From: Porcincola intestinalis
GTDB lineage: Bacteria; Bacillota; Clostridia; Lachnospirales; Lachnospiraceae
Length of the DNA: 64,000 nt
NCBI RefSeq assembly: GCF_009696445.1
Contig: NZ_VULZ01000014.1
Span: forward strand, 1 to 64,000
Direction: 5' to 3'
Part shown: piece by piece, positions 15,963 to 23,825 of the stretch
How the letters are laid out: every line of letters starts with the position of its first letter
Numbering within the stretch: position 1 is the stretch's first letter
Translations under genes and position numbers: made by a program
Notes under the pieces: model-generated
What the model was told of the DNA's origin: nothing
Databases searched by the model: none
What the model saw: only the letters and a program-made list of their open reading frames with translations

Positions 15963-16416
15963 TAACGGAAAGTTTAAAACTCATTATTAACGTACCTTTA
16001 GGACTGATCAGGCTTCCAAACTTTTTTTCGAAAGCTCCTTGTGATATACCTTCTTTTGTCTTGACAACCACACCGCCGTCTATCATATCGGCAATCGAAA
16101 CCCAAGGGATATCTCTTTTCCAGAAAGATAAGTCTTCTCGAGGTGGTGTTTTCCCCATCCTAAAACTAACTATTTCACCAAATCTTACCCACCGCCAACT
16201 CTCTGGGATGTCAAAGGGTTTTTCATCCTCATCTATTGCTCGAAGAGGCTTCTGTTTCTTAATCTTTCCCTCTTTGACAAGTTTGGATTTCTCTGCTTGA
16301 ATCTGATGAAATAACCCTTCTCCCGTACCCTCTTCAGGTCTTTGCTCTACCAGCTTTCCTTCCATGGCAAGCTGCAGAATGGATGCCTTAAGCTGTTCTG
16401 CTGTCATCATGCTCAA
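15963..16416 (-). pseudogene. hsdS: type I restriction specificity subunit, 5' part (split hsdS)
   Basis: The ATG at 16416 overlaps the hsdM stop by four bases. The frame has an N-terminal helical block (MTAEQLKASILQLAMEGKLV), a spacer rich in K and E, and the start of the first target-recognition domain (PFDIPESWRWVRFGEIVSFR ... LIMSFKLSV). It is then cut by the cassette, and a foreign tail of about 15 codons follows to a stop at 15916. The helical block is nearly the same as the central repeat in the 3' half at about 13100-13160, as expected for HsdS conserved regions. Without the remainder it cannot form a normal HsdS with two recognition domains. Confidence 0.8.
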
Positions 16417-17897
16417 TCACCATCCTTTAGGTCGATGCCAAGGACATCTGTTATCTTTTCCAGAATCCGGTCAATATTCGCATTCAGGCTTGCCCGCTTC
16501 TCCTGGTATTCCTGAATCAATTCTTTTGGTGGAAGAATTTCTTCCTCCTCATGTGGATATCCGCAAAGATCAAGGTTATAACTACCCTCGGCTATTTCAT
16601 CAGCTGTATAGCACTTTGCCTTGAAGCCATCTCCATCAACAATCTCAGTACGGTTTCCCCACCATTCACGGACTGGATCAAAGTGTTCGGTTCGCATCGG
16701 CTTAGTCTTGCTGAAATGCTTGTATCCTTCAGGTATATCCAGACGATAGAACCATGTCTGCTTTGTGCTGCCCGTATGATCGAAGAACAGGATGTTAGTC
16801 GTGATTGATGTATAAGGTGAAAACACGCTGCCAGGCATACGAATAATGGTATGCAGGTTGAACTCATTCATCAGCTTCTTCTTGATCGCAACCTTTGTAT
16901 TATCTGTTCCGAAGAGAAAACCATCCGGAAGGATAACAGCAGCCCGACCATCCTGCCTCAGGCGATACATGATAACGCTCATAAACAAGTCAGCTGTCTC
17001 GGAGCTTGCCAGATCAGACGGGAAGTGATTCTTCACGTCATTTTTCTCGGCGCCTCCATATGGCGGATTCATCAGCACAACGTCGAACTGATCTTTCTCC
17101 GTATAGTCCAGAACATCCTTGAGCAGGCTGTTGTCGTGATATACACGAGGATTCTCAACGCCATGCAGGAGCATATTAGTAACGCAGAGCATATACGGAA
17201 ACTGCTTCTTCTCAATACCGTAGATAGAATCATTCACAGCTTCCGCATCTTCTGTTGTCTTTATCTGCTTTTCAAGCTGCTTCAGCCAGCTGACAAGAAA
17301 TCCTCCGGTCCCGCAAGCGAAGTCTGCACACTTTTCACCAATCTGCGGCTGGATCATCTCAGCCATGAAATCCGTCACTGCTCTTGGTGTATAGAACTCA
17401 CCGGCTGATCCTGCGCTTTGCAACTCCTTCAGGATGCTCTCATAGATATCGCCAAACGCATGGCTCTCTTCATAATCCCCGAAGTCTACGCCATCGATAA
17501 CATTCACAATCTGCCGTAAAAGTACGCCGTCCTTCATGTACTGGTTTGCGTCCTCAAAGGTAGACTTAACGATTGCTTTCCTGATATCCGTGCTGCTGTC
17601 TACATCCAGATTCTTGAGGGTTGGGAAGAGTGTATTGTTAACAAAATCAAGGAGATGATCTCCTGTCAGGGCAGTCCCTTTCCCATCATCAGCAGCCCAG
17701 CTGCGCCATCTGCAGTTCTCCGGAATGATCGACTGGTAATTCTCATCATCAAATTCCCAGTTCTCTTCCTGTGCGTCATATACTTTCAGGAACAGCAGCC
17801 ATGCGATCTGCTCGATTCTCTGTGCATCGCCGTTGATTCCTGCATCATTGCGCATGATATCTCTGAGTCTTTTTACAAAACTTCCAAGGTCACTCAT
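16413..17897 (-). CDS. hsdM: type I DNA methyltransferase subunit HsdM
   Basis: The 494-residue protein has an N-terminal helical HsdM_N domain (FVKRLRDIMRNDAGINGDAQ), then the N6_Mtase domain. The domain has SAM-binding motif I FACGTGGFL, catalytic motif IV VVLMNPPYGG, and EFYTPRAVTDFM upstream of motif I. HsdM methylates adenine at the site chosen by HsdS in a 2M:1S complex. It overlaps hsdS by four bases and follows hsdR by eight bases, so the three genes form one leftward operon in the order R-M-S. The gene looks intact. Confidence 0.92.
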   Translation of the reverse strand: MSDLGSFVKRLRDIMRNDAGINGDAQRIEQIAWLLFLKVYDAQEENWEFDDENYQSIIPENCRWRSWAADDGKGTALTGDHLLDFVNNTLFPTLKNLDVDSSTDIRKAIVKSTFEDANQYMKDGVLLRQIVNVIDGVDFGDYEESHAFGDIYESILKELQSAGSAGEFYTPRAVTDFMAEMIQPQIGEKCADFACGTGGFLVSWLKQLEKQIKTTEDAEAVNDSIYGIEKKQFPYMLCVTNMLLHGVENPRVYHDNSLLKDVLDYTEKDQFDVVLMNPPYGGAEKNDVKNHFPSDLASSETADLFMSVIMYRLRQDGRAAVILPDGFLFGTDNTKVAIKKKLMNEFNLHTIIRMPGSVFSPYTSITTNILFFDHTGSTKQTWFYRLDIPEGYKHFSKTKPMRTEHFDPVREWWGNRTEIVDGDGFKAKCYTADEIAEGSYNLDLCGYPHEEEEILPPKELIQEYQEKRASLNANIDRILEKITDVLGIDLKDGD

Positions 17898-17905
17898 TTC
17901 CAGTC

Positions 17906-20233
17906 TTATCCTATCTTATAAATCTCGTCTTCCAGTTCTCTGACAGCATTCTGATACCCAGCTTTTCCTCCGAACAGTTTCGCTATCCTTGCGGGGTTGC
18001 CCATCCTGCGGAACGGATCCAGTTTCAAAATATCGGTCTTTGTTATCTCCGTGATGCCCTCATTAGCGTACTTATCAAGAAGCGCCTCAATGACCGCCCT
18101 GGCGGCTCCGGTATATTTGTGAAGAAAATCCCTCTTCTTCACATTTTCCGCCCGTTCTCGTCTCGTAAGAGGCTTTGCGTCATAAGCCACATGCGCAATG
18201 AAATCAAAATCATCTACATCGTCCATGTGTTCATCATTCTTCAGCTTTTCAAGGTCAATACCGTGCTTTGCAAGTTCTGACCGGATTGCCTCCTTCTTGT
18301 CCGTTTCAGACCATTTCCGGACAAACGCGCTCAGATCTGCATAGTCATGACGGATATTCTTGCGCGTATAGTCAATGATATCTTCCTGACGGAGAAGTTT
18401 GCCGTCCGTGTCATATACTGATACGACCTTCTGGATAATCTTTACCGGACACCCTTCCGAATCGACATACGGCATCGGATTTTTGGGTGGTTTTGGTTCC
18501 GGACCCGGACCCGGCCCGGGTCCCGGCCCGGGTCCCGGATCTGTCGGAGGCATATACCCAGGATCAATCTCAATCGGACCATCCCAGTCAGGATCTGCGA
18601 AAAGTCTTGCAACACCCCTGAAATCCATAACAGCAAAACTCAGCTTTCCCTGATCTTCACGGACTCTTGTGCCTCGCCCTATGATCTGCTTGAACTGAGT
18701 CATAGAGTTGATGGTCTTATCAAGAACGATCAGCTTCGTCATTTTACAGTCCGTGCCTGTCGAAAGCAGTTCAGACGTTGTGGCGATAACCGGATATTTT
18801 GAAGTGACGGAAATGAAATAATCAAGCTGCTTTTTGCCGTAAACGTCACTTCCCGTGATACGGACCACATAGTCCGGATTCTTCTGCACCATGTCGTGGT
18901 TCTGATTCACAAGGGCTACTCGCATCCGCTCTGCAGCTTCCTCGGTAGCGCAGAAAACGATTGTCTTCTGCATCCGGTCAGTAGCCTTCAGATACTCAGT
19001 GATTCTTTTAGCCACCTCCCTTGTCCGGTCCATCAGGACGATGTTGTAATCATAATCGGAGTTATTGTATATCCTGTCTTCAATCTCATTGCCGAAATAG
19101 TCAAGCTGCCCCTTGAACGGTCTCCACCCATCAGAGATGTTGAGCTTCATGCCAAGCACACGGAACGGCGCAAGGAAACCGTCATCAATGCCCCTCTTCA
19201 GGCTGTACTCATAGACCGGTTTTCCAAAGTAGTCGATATTCGAGACATACTTTGTCTCTTTCGGGGTTGCTGTCATACCGATCTGGGTAGCCGACTTGAA
19301 GTATTCGAGGATCCTCCTCCAGTTGCTGTCGGCTTTTGCTGATCCGCGATGACACTCATCTACAATAATCAGGTCAAAGAACTCCGGATCAAACAATTCC
19401 GAATAATGCTCCTGATCATCATCGCCGATAAGCTGCTGATAAAGAGCAAAATACACCTGATACGATGTAATAGTGTCCTTGTTGTCCTTCGCAAAATTAA
19501 CTTTGTGGATCACCTTTTCCAGCGGCGAAAAGTCCTGCGAGATGGACTGATCGACCAGATTGTTCCGGTCTGCCAGATAAAGGACTTTATGCTTGATGCC
19601 AGATGAAATAAGCCGGTACACGATCTGGAACGCCGTGTAGGTCTTTCCGGTTCCGGTCGCCATCACCAGAAGGATACGGTCTTTTCCCTGGGCGATTGCA
19701 TCCAGAGTGCGGTTGACAGCGTTTCTCTGATAGTAGCGGGGCGGGTAAGTGTTCTGGCTGCTGTAATATGGCTGCCTGATCAGCTGCTCCTCTGTATCAT
19801 TCAGCCTTTTTTCAGTCTTATAGCGTGAAATAAGTTCATCCTGAGTCGGGAACTTGTCCATTGAGAGCATCCGTTCCGAGCCGGTCAGGAAGTCATGTTC
19901 GCAGAATCCATCCCCATTCGAACTATATGCAAACGGAAGATCCAGCATCTTTGCATACGTGATCGCCTGTTGAAGACCATGCGAAACGGAATGATTGTTG
20001 TCCTTTGCTTCAACGATCGCAATGGGATGGTATTTATTCAGATAGAGAAGATAATCAACCTTCTTCGGAGTCTCGCGGTAAGCCATGTTACCCTTGATGT
20101 TGATGCGCCCATCCGTGATCTTTGTCTCCATGGTGATATTCACACCATTCTGCCATCCGGCAGCGTTAATCGCAGGAGTGATGTAGTTGAGCTTGATATC
20201 TTCTTCGGTCATTTGTTTCTTATCAAGAATCAT
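17906..20233 (-). CDS. hsdR: type I restriction endonuclease subunit HsdR
   Basis: The 775-residue protein has an N-terminal HSDR_N nuclease domain with the VDYLLYL ... AIVEAKDN signature (PD-(D/E)xK fold). A superfamily 2 motor follows, with Walker A MATGTGKT near residue 192, DECHRG as motif II, GMTATP as motif III, and QIIGRGTRVREDQ as motif VI. A proline-glycine linker (about residues 568-585) leads to the C-terminal EcoEI_R_C-type domain that docks HsdM. The subunit translocates and cuts unmethylated DNA. With hsdS split, restriction could be off or altered. It is the first gene of the operon. Confidence 0.92.
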   Translation of the reverse strand: MILDKKQMTEEDIKLNYITPAINAAGWQNGVNITMETKITDGRINIKGNMAYRETPKKVDYLLYLNKYHPIAIVEAKDNNHSVSHGLQQAITYAKMLDLPFAYSSNGDGFCEHDFLTGSERMLSMDKFPTQDELISRYKTEKRLNDTEEQLIRQPYYSSQNTYPPRYYQRNAVNRTLDAIAQGKDRILLVMATGTGKTYTAFQIVYRLISSGIKHKVLYLADRNNLVDQSISQDFSPLEKVIHKVNFAKDNKDTITSYQVYFALYQQLIGDDDQEHYSELFDPEFFDLIIVDECHRGSAKADSNWRRILEYFKSATQIGMTATPKETKYVSNIDYFGKPVYEYSLKRGIDDGFLAPFRVLGMKLNISDGWRPFKGQLDYFGNEIEDRIYNNSDYDYNIVLMDRTREVAKRITEYLKATDRMQKTIVFCATEEAAERMRVALVNQNHDMVQKNPDYVVRITGSDVYGKKQLDYFISVTSKYPVIATTSELLSTGTDCKMTKLIVLDKTINSMTQFKQIIGRGTRVREDQGKLSFAVMDFRGVARLFADPDWDGPIEIDPGYMPPTDPGPGPGPGPGPGPEPKPPKNPMPYVDSEGCPVKIIQKVVSVYDTDGKLLRQEDIIDYTRKNIRHDYADLSAFVRKWSETDKKEAIRSELAKHGIDLEKLKNDEHMDDVDDFDFIAHVAYDAKPLTRRERAENVKKRDFLHKYTGAARAVIEALLDKYANEGITEITKTDILKLDPFRRMGNPARIAKLFGGKAGYQNAVRELEDEIYKIG
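18499..18538. repeat. in-frame GPGP-coding repeat in hsdR
   Basis: The DNA alternates CCCGGA/CCCGGC/CCCGGT units of six bases (plus strand), encoding about six Gly-Pro pairs in HsdR. Because the unit is a multiple of three, slippage would change linker length without frameshift. Confidence 0.75.
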
Positions 20234-20594
20234 CAGACGCTCCTCCTCAGGACATACTTAAAAATATTATAACTTTCGCGGATTGTTTACACAATAAAAA
20301 ACGCCGCTGCATAACTGCATACGGCGCAAACGCAAACTGTAAGTTTCAATTTCAGCCTCAGTCAAAATGCCAATGATGATAAAAATGTTCCGTGCAGATT
20401 TATGTTGCATTTCTCTTTTCGGTCGTCCCATTAAACAAAAACCGCAGAGAAGATTCATACATCCTGTCAATAGGCAGGGACACTGAAAGCGGTTATAATC
20501 AGAACCGTGATGTATCATCTGCCAGTGAATGAACTTTCATCCACTGTCGGCGGAGGTGCGAAGGGAGTCCCTTGAGGGGCTCCCTTTTCAATAT
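20234..20594. other. intergenic region with two hairpins
   Basis: A hairpin at 20302-20326 (CGCCG/CGGCG with inner TGCA pairs) is followed by a T run in the leftward direction, so it would end transcription arriving from the transfer genes before hsdR. A second hairpin, GGGAGTCCC with GGGGCTCCC, lies at about 20560-20584, just after the DUF6040 stop. A 53-codon frame (MGRPKREMQHKSARN..., from about 20428) has no ribosome site and overlaps the first hairpin. I do not call it a gene. Confidence 0.55.
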
Positions 20595-21680
20595 TCATGA
20601 TCCGAAATATGTTCCATCACCTTCTCGTGTCACGACCATCCTGATGAAGACATATACGAAATGGACTGCGATGAAGACCACAATCAGGTTCAGCTTTACT
20701 GCCGACATCATATCGGCAAACCAGACCAGGACGACAAGTTCTGTCACAGCGATATAGACGCTGATGCTGTCCGCGAAATGCTCTCTGTAAAATCCTACGA
20801 GCTTATAGCCGGCAAATCCCAGACCTCCGAATACAAGTGCTAAGAGGCTTGCAAAACCAGCGACAGCAAGCACCGCAGGAAGGATCTGACGGATCACCGG
20901 AACAGCGATCTTTTCATTCAGACTCCATGCAGCTGTTGCAAAACTCCATGCAGCGCTGAACATACCGGTGATGAAGCCGCCGATAAAAGTCAACGCCTGA
21001 AGGAGATCATGTGAGAAGCGTGCAGACTGAATGGCGCGGAAGATCAGATCGAGAGATGCAAACAGAAGGACTCCCCATGTGAAAGCCTCGTCTTCCTGCT
21101 CGCGTCTTTTATACCGATCTTCACATTCCTGTTTCTTGAGCTTATATTCACGGTGCAGCCGGTCTCGGTCCTCACGATACCGCCGGTCTATGCCGGCAAG
21201 GTTTTCATATGCCATCTTGTCGGCAAGGTCCGTGATCCGCTTGTCCTCCTCGTCCACTTTTTTCTGAGCTTCCTGCTCAAGCTCTTCCGCGTGGGCGAGT
21301 TTCTTTTTCGCTTTTTCCATCTTCTCTTTGTAAGATGCCTTAACGGATTCTGCCGCCGCTTCTGCTTCCGATGCTCTCTTCCTCAATTCGCTGTTCTGCT
21401 TCCCGAGTATCCGATTCTCTTGCAGCACTTTGTCTGCGCCGTTCAGCGCGACGATCGTCTCGCTCTGCTCTTGCAGCTTTTTCTTCATCATCAAGTTTTC
21501 TGATGAAAGAAGCCGTATCTCCTGCGCCTGTCTCCGGATCGTTTCGGACTGACTCTGCATGACCGATTCCTTCGACTGCTGACTCGACTTCTCTGTAATA
21601 CTGCACGAATCCATCTTCTTTCTGATCTCTGTCGGAGCGGCTCCCTGCGAGCCTGAGTTCATTCTGTCTCTCAAATTCAT
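20595..21680 (-). CDS. coiled-coil membrane protein, DUF6040-like, beside relaxase
   Basis: The N-terminal half (to about residue 200) is a long coiled coil (QSETIRRQAQEIRLLSSENL, KEKMEKAKKKLAHAEELEQE). The C-terminal half has about five hydrophobic helices (TWGVLLFASLDLIFRAI, PAVLAVAGFASLLALVFGG, YIAVTELVVLVWFADM, LIVVFIAVHFVYVFI). I recall this layout for DUF6040 proteins that follow relaxase genes in Clostridia elements. The first 341 bases overlap the relaxase 3' end in a different frame, and the true start may be an internal ATG such as MQSQSETIRR. A role in mating-pair contact or entry exclusion is conceivable but not shown. Confidence 0.65.
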   Translation of the reverse strand: MNLRDRMNSGSQGAAPTEIRKKMDSCSITEKSSQQSKESVMQSQSETIRRQAQEIRLLSSENLMMKKKLQEQSETIVALNGADKVLQENRILGKQNSELRKRASEAEAAAESVKASYKEKMEKAKKKLAHAEELEQEAQKKVDEEDKRITDLADKMAYENLAGIDRRYREDRDRLHREYKLKKQECEDRYKRREQEDEAFTWGVLLFASLDLIFRAIQSARFSHDLLQALTFIGGFITGMFSAAWSFATAAWSLNEKIAVPVIRQILPAVLAVAGFASLLALVFGGLGFAGYKLVGFYREHFADSISVYIAVTELVVLVWFADMMSAVKLNLIVVFIAVHFVYVFIRMVVTREGDGTYFGS

Positions 21681-22473
21681 GGATCAGGTTCTCCTTGTCA
21701 ATATTCATGCTGAAGGTTTTGCTGATGTTCGTGTCCCGGACCTTGTCACCGTTGCCGTTCACAAAAGTGATATGTTTCTTCTTCGCCGTCCATGTGACGT
21801 TCCATCCCTTCTGCGTCATGCCGGCAATAAATGCTTCACGGCTCGTGCAGCCCTGAAGCGTCTCCACGATAGCGATTGCGCAGTCTGCGACAAAACTCTT
21901 CTTCGCCTCGTTGACCAGCAGATGGTACTTGTCCTTGCTCCATCCGCGGATCTCGCCCTCCTCGATCTTAGCTCCATCGAAGTGCTTTCCCTTTTCTGCT
22001 ACGGAAAGACCACGTTCCGCGCAGAGCTGGTTGGTGAAGACTTTCTGTTTTTCCAAATCAGCTCTGGACTGGTGCAGCTTCCTCCCATCAATGTATGAGA
22101 CGGTATTCGTGACGATGTGGATGTGAAGGTGGTCGCGGTCCTGATGAACCGCAATCAGGCTCTGGTGTCCGGAGAAGAACTGGTCGCAGAATTTCTTCGC
22201 AATCTCCATGCACTCTTCCGGAGTCACCTTCTCGTCTCTGTGAAAGCTGATGATGTTGTGTGCATACATTCTTCCGGAGTCTTTCTTCCAGATTTTCTTC
22301 TCCTCAAGGAATGCCTGATAAACATCATCGTAAGTGATCCTGTCCGGTTCATACGGACCGATGATGTCCGCATACCCGCCAATAACCTTTTTCTCCTGAA
22401 GCACGTACTGGATCACGTTCTTCATTGCTCCATGTGATTTTGTTGACTTATTAATAACCTTGTTGATCGCCAT
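21340..22473 (-). CDS. relaxase/mobilization nuclease, VirD2-like (MobP-type)
   Basis: The 377-residue protein starts MAINKVINKSTKSHGAMKNV, with a Tyr-containing stretch IQYVLQEKK near residue 24 for the nicking tyrosine. The metal-binding histidine triad is HQDRDHLHIHIV near residue 110. SMNIDKENLIHEFERQNELR ends the conserved part. The last third is highly charged and low in complexity. Relaxases nick oriT and lead the strand into the recipient. It overlaps mobC upstream by 52 bases and the DUF6040-like gene downstream by 341 bases, so the three are one leftward transfer operon. Confidence 0.88.
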   Translation of the reverse strand: MAINKVINKSTKSHGAMKNVIQYVLQEKKVIGGYADIIGPYEPDRITYDDVYQAFLEEKKIWKKDSGRMYAHNIISFHRDEKVTPEECMEIAKKFCDQFFSGHQSLIAVHQDRDHLHIHIVTNTVSYIDGRKLHQSRADLEKQKVFTNQLCAERGLSVAEKGKHFDGAKIEEGEIRGWSKDKYHLLVNEAKKSFVADCAIAIVETLQGCTSREAFIAGMTQKGWNVTWTAKKKHITFVNGNGDKVRDTNISKTFSMNIDKENLIHEFERQNELRLAGSRSDRDQKEDGFVQYYREVESAVEGIGHAESVRNDPETGAGDTASFIRKLDDEEKAARAERDDRRAERRRQSAARESDTREAEQRIEEESIGSRSGGRIR

Positions 22474-22835
22474 ATTTTCTCTGCCTCCTTCCTTGCCAGG
22501 TCCAGTTTTTCACTGATACCGTCAAGGGATCTCACTGCGGGAAGATATCCCTGCCCGTTTGCGATGTGAGCCATCTGATTGACGTTCGTTCCAAGACCTT
22601 TGATCTGCCTCACGAGATCGGACAGATTCCTGCTGTTCTCTTTCCATACAGCCAGAAGCTGCTTCACTCCGCTTGAGTCGATGATTGGTGATCCGATGAC
22701 GGCTTCGATAATGTACGTCTGCTGGGGAAGTCCGGATTCCTCCACCTTTGCTTTCATTGCCCGATATTCTTCTTCTGTCATCCGGACAGTGACAGCCCTG
22801 TTTCTGATGCGGGCGGGTTTTCTATTGTTGCTCAT
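22422..22835 (-). CDS. mobC: MobC-like relaxosome accessory protein
   Basis: The ATG at 22835 follows AAAGGGG; an upstream in-frame GTG lies too close to the ribosome site. The 137-residue product has an N-terminal ribbon-helix-helix (NRAVTVRMTEEEYRAMKAKV). The MobC signature follows: ENSRNLSDLVRQIKGLGTNV, NQMAHIAN and LDLARKEAEKIWR. MobC binds near the nic site and helps the relaxase open the DNA. The oriT-like tract lies directly upstream. Confidence 0.85.
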   Translation of the reverse strand: MSNNRKPARIRNRAVTVRMTEEEYRAMKAKVEESGLPQQTYIIEAVIGSPIIDSSGVKQLLAVWKENSRNLSDLVRQIKGLGTNVNQMAHIANGQGYLPAVRSLDGISEKLDLARKEAEKIWRSTRLLISQQNHMEQ

Positions 22836-22899
22836 CAACATCACCCCTTTCGATGCTTTTGTGGATGAACATAAAGCTGTTTTCTGCTCTGCCTCGCCC

Positions 22900-23420
22900 T
22901 GCCGGTCCAGATAGCGTTGTGCGACAGGATCCGGCGGGCGGGCAGCTGCGGGATTCCAAAGGGATGCAGTCCCTTTGGCGGGATGCAGGGGCAGCGCTCC
23001 TGCCTGGGAGTACAGAGGGCGGGGAGCCCTCTAGCAGAAATTGCGAAACACATGACGGAAGGTCCGGTGGACCTTTCGCCAGATGTTGAGCATTTCTGTG
23101 TGTTCCGGATGCAGGGGTGAAACACCCTGCCGGGGGATCCAAGGGGGCAGCGCCCCGCTGGCAAGTTTAGAGAGCGGAGCGAACGGCGCAAAAGTGGCTT
23201 GCCACTTTGCGAAACTTGCCTATCACCACTACCGCCTTGTTGACCCTTTCGCGGTCTTTGGCGGGAGGGGTGATAGTGGTCTTGCTTTGCGGGGACATGG
23301 AGCGGCGTCATTCCGTAAAAATGACATGACCGGAGGACATGGCATTTTCCACGGAATGGCAGAGCGGAATGTTTCTGCAAAGCGCGGCATGAAGGACGGA
23401 TGATGGAGCGGAGTGAAAAG
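22900..23420. other. candidate oriT region
   Basis: This tract is non-coding by appearance and dense in inverted repeats: AAAGGGA/TCCCTTT near 22958-22976, GAGGGC/GCCCTC near 23007-23022, GGTCC/GGACC near 23061-23074, and GGGGGCAGCGCCCC near 23144-23157. At 23165-23219 CAAGTTT... pairs with GCGAAACTTG around AAGTGGCTTGCCACTT. TATCACC (23221-23227) pairs with GGTGATA (23269-23275), enclosing CCGCC/GGCGG. Position directly upstream of mobC and the relaxase supports oriT. The nic site is not located. Confidence 0.5.
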
Positions 23421-23534
23421 TGAAGGACCCGTGAAAGGTCCTTCGCTTTTCGTGAAGCGGAACCATCCCGACTGAATACCGCTGATCCGAACAGGCCAGC
23501 CAGATGCAGGACTTTCCATGAGATCCCCATACGG

Positions 23535-23813
23535 TCACCTCGCTCTTCCGGAGCGTTCCGGTCCCTGCATCCTGTGAAGCCTCGATCGGTCGGTGTGCAG
23601 GATCTCCCGCTCCACCGACTCCGGATCAACTTCCACAGAAGTGACCTCATCCCCGTACCATGGATCAGCTCCGTACTCCAGAAGCGCTGCGGCTTTTTCC
23701 GCTTCTTCAAAAGATCCGAAATACTGCTCCTCAAAATCTTCTTCCTCAGAATCTTCTGAGACCCTGAAGGACACAACCAGCCGGTAAACTTTCTTCCTGA
23801 TGCAATCTGCCAT
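23535..23813 (-). CDS. small acidic protein after DNA polymerase gene
   Basis: The 92-residue product starts MADCIRKKVYRLVVSFRVSE and continues with an acidic block (DSEEEDFEEQYFGSFEEAEK) and YGADPWYGDEVTSVEV. It probably folds as strand-helix-strand, and the acidic surface could mimic DNA or contact a basic partner. The start is 13 bases downstream of the polymerase stop in the same direction, with a ribosome site GAGGCAAAGAG. No family is recognised. Co-transcription with the polymerase suggests a shared role. Confidence 0.6.
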   Translation of the reverse strand: MADCIRKKVYRLVVSFRVSEDSEEEDFEEQYFGSFEEAEKAAALLEYGADPWYGDEVTSVEVDPESVEREILHTDRSRLHRMQGPERSGRAR

Positions 23814-23825
23814 CTCTTTGCCTCC

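Noticed and set aside
15287-15965. Small frames in the cassette's GC-rich tract
   Set aside because: They overlap each other on both strands, follow inverted repeats and have no ribosome sites or motifs.
20267-20518. A short leftward frame containing MGRPKREMQHKSARN
   Set aside because: There is no ribosome site, and its 3' part is a terminator hairpin. It may be a remnant but is not supported as a gene.
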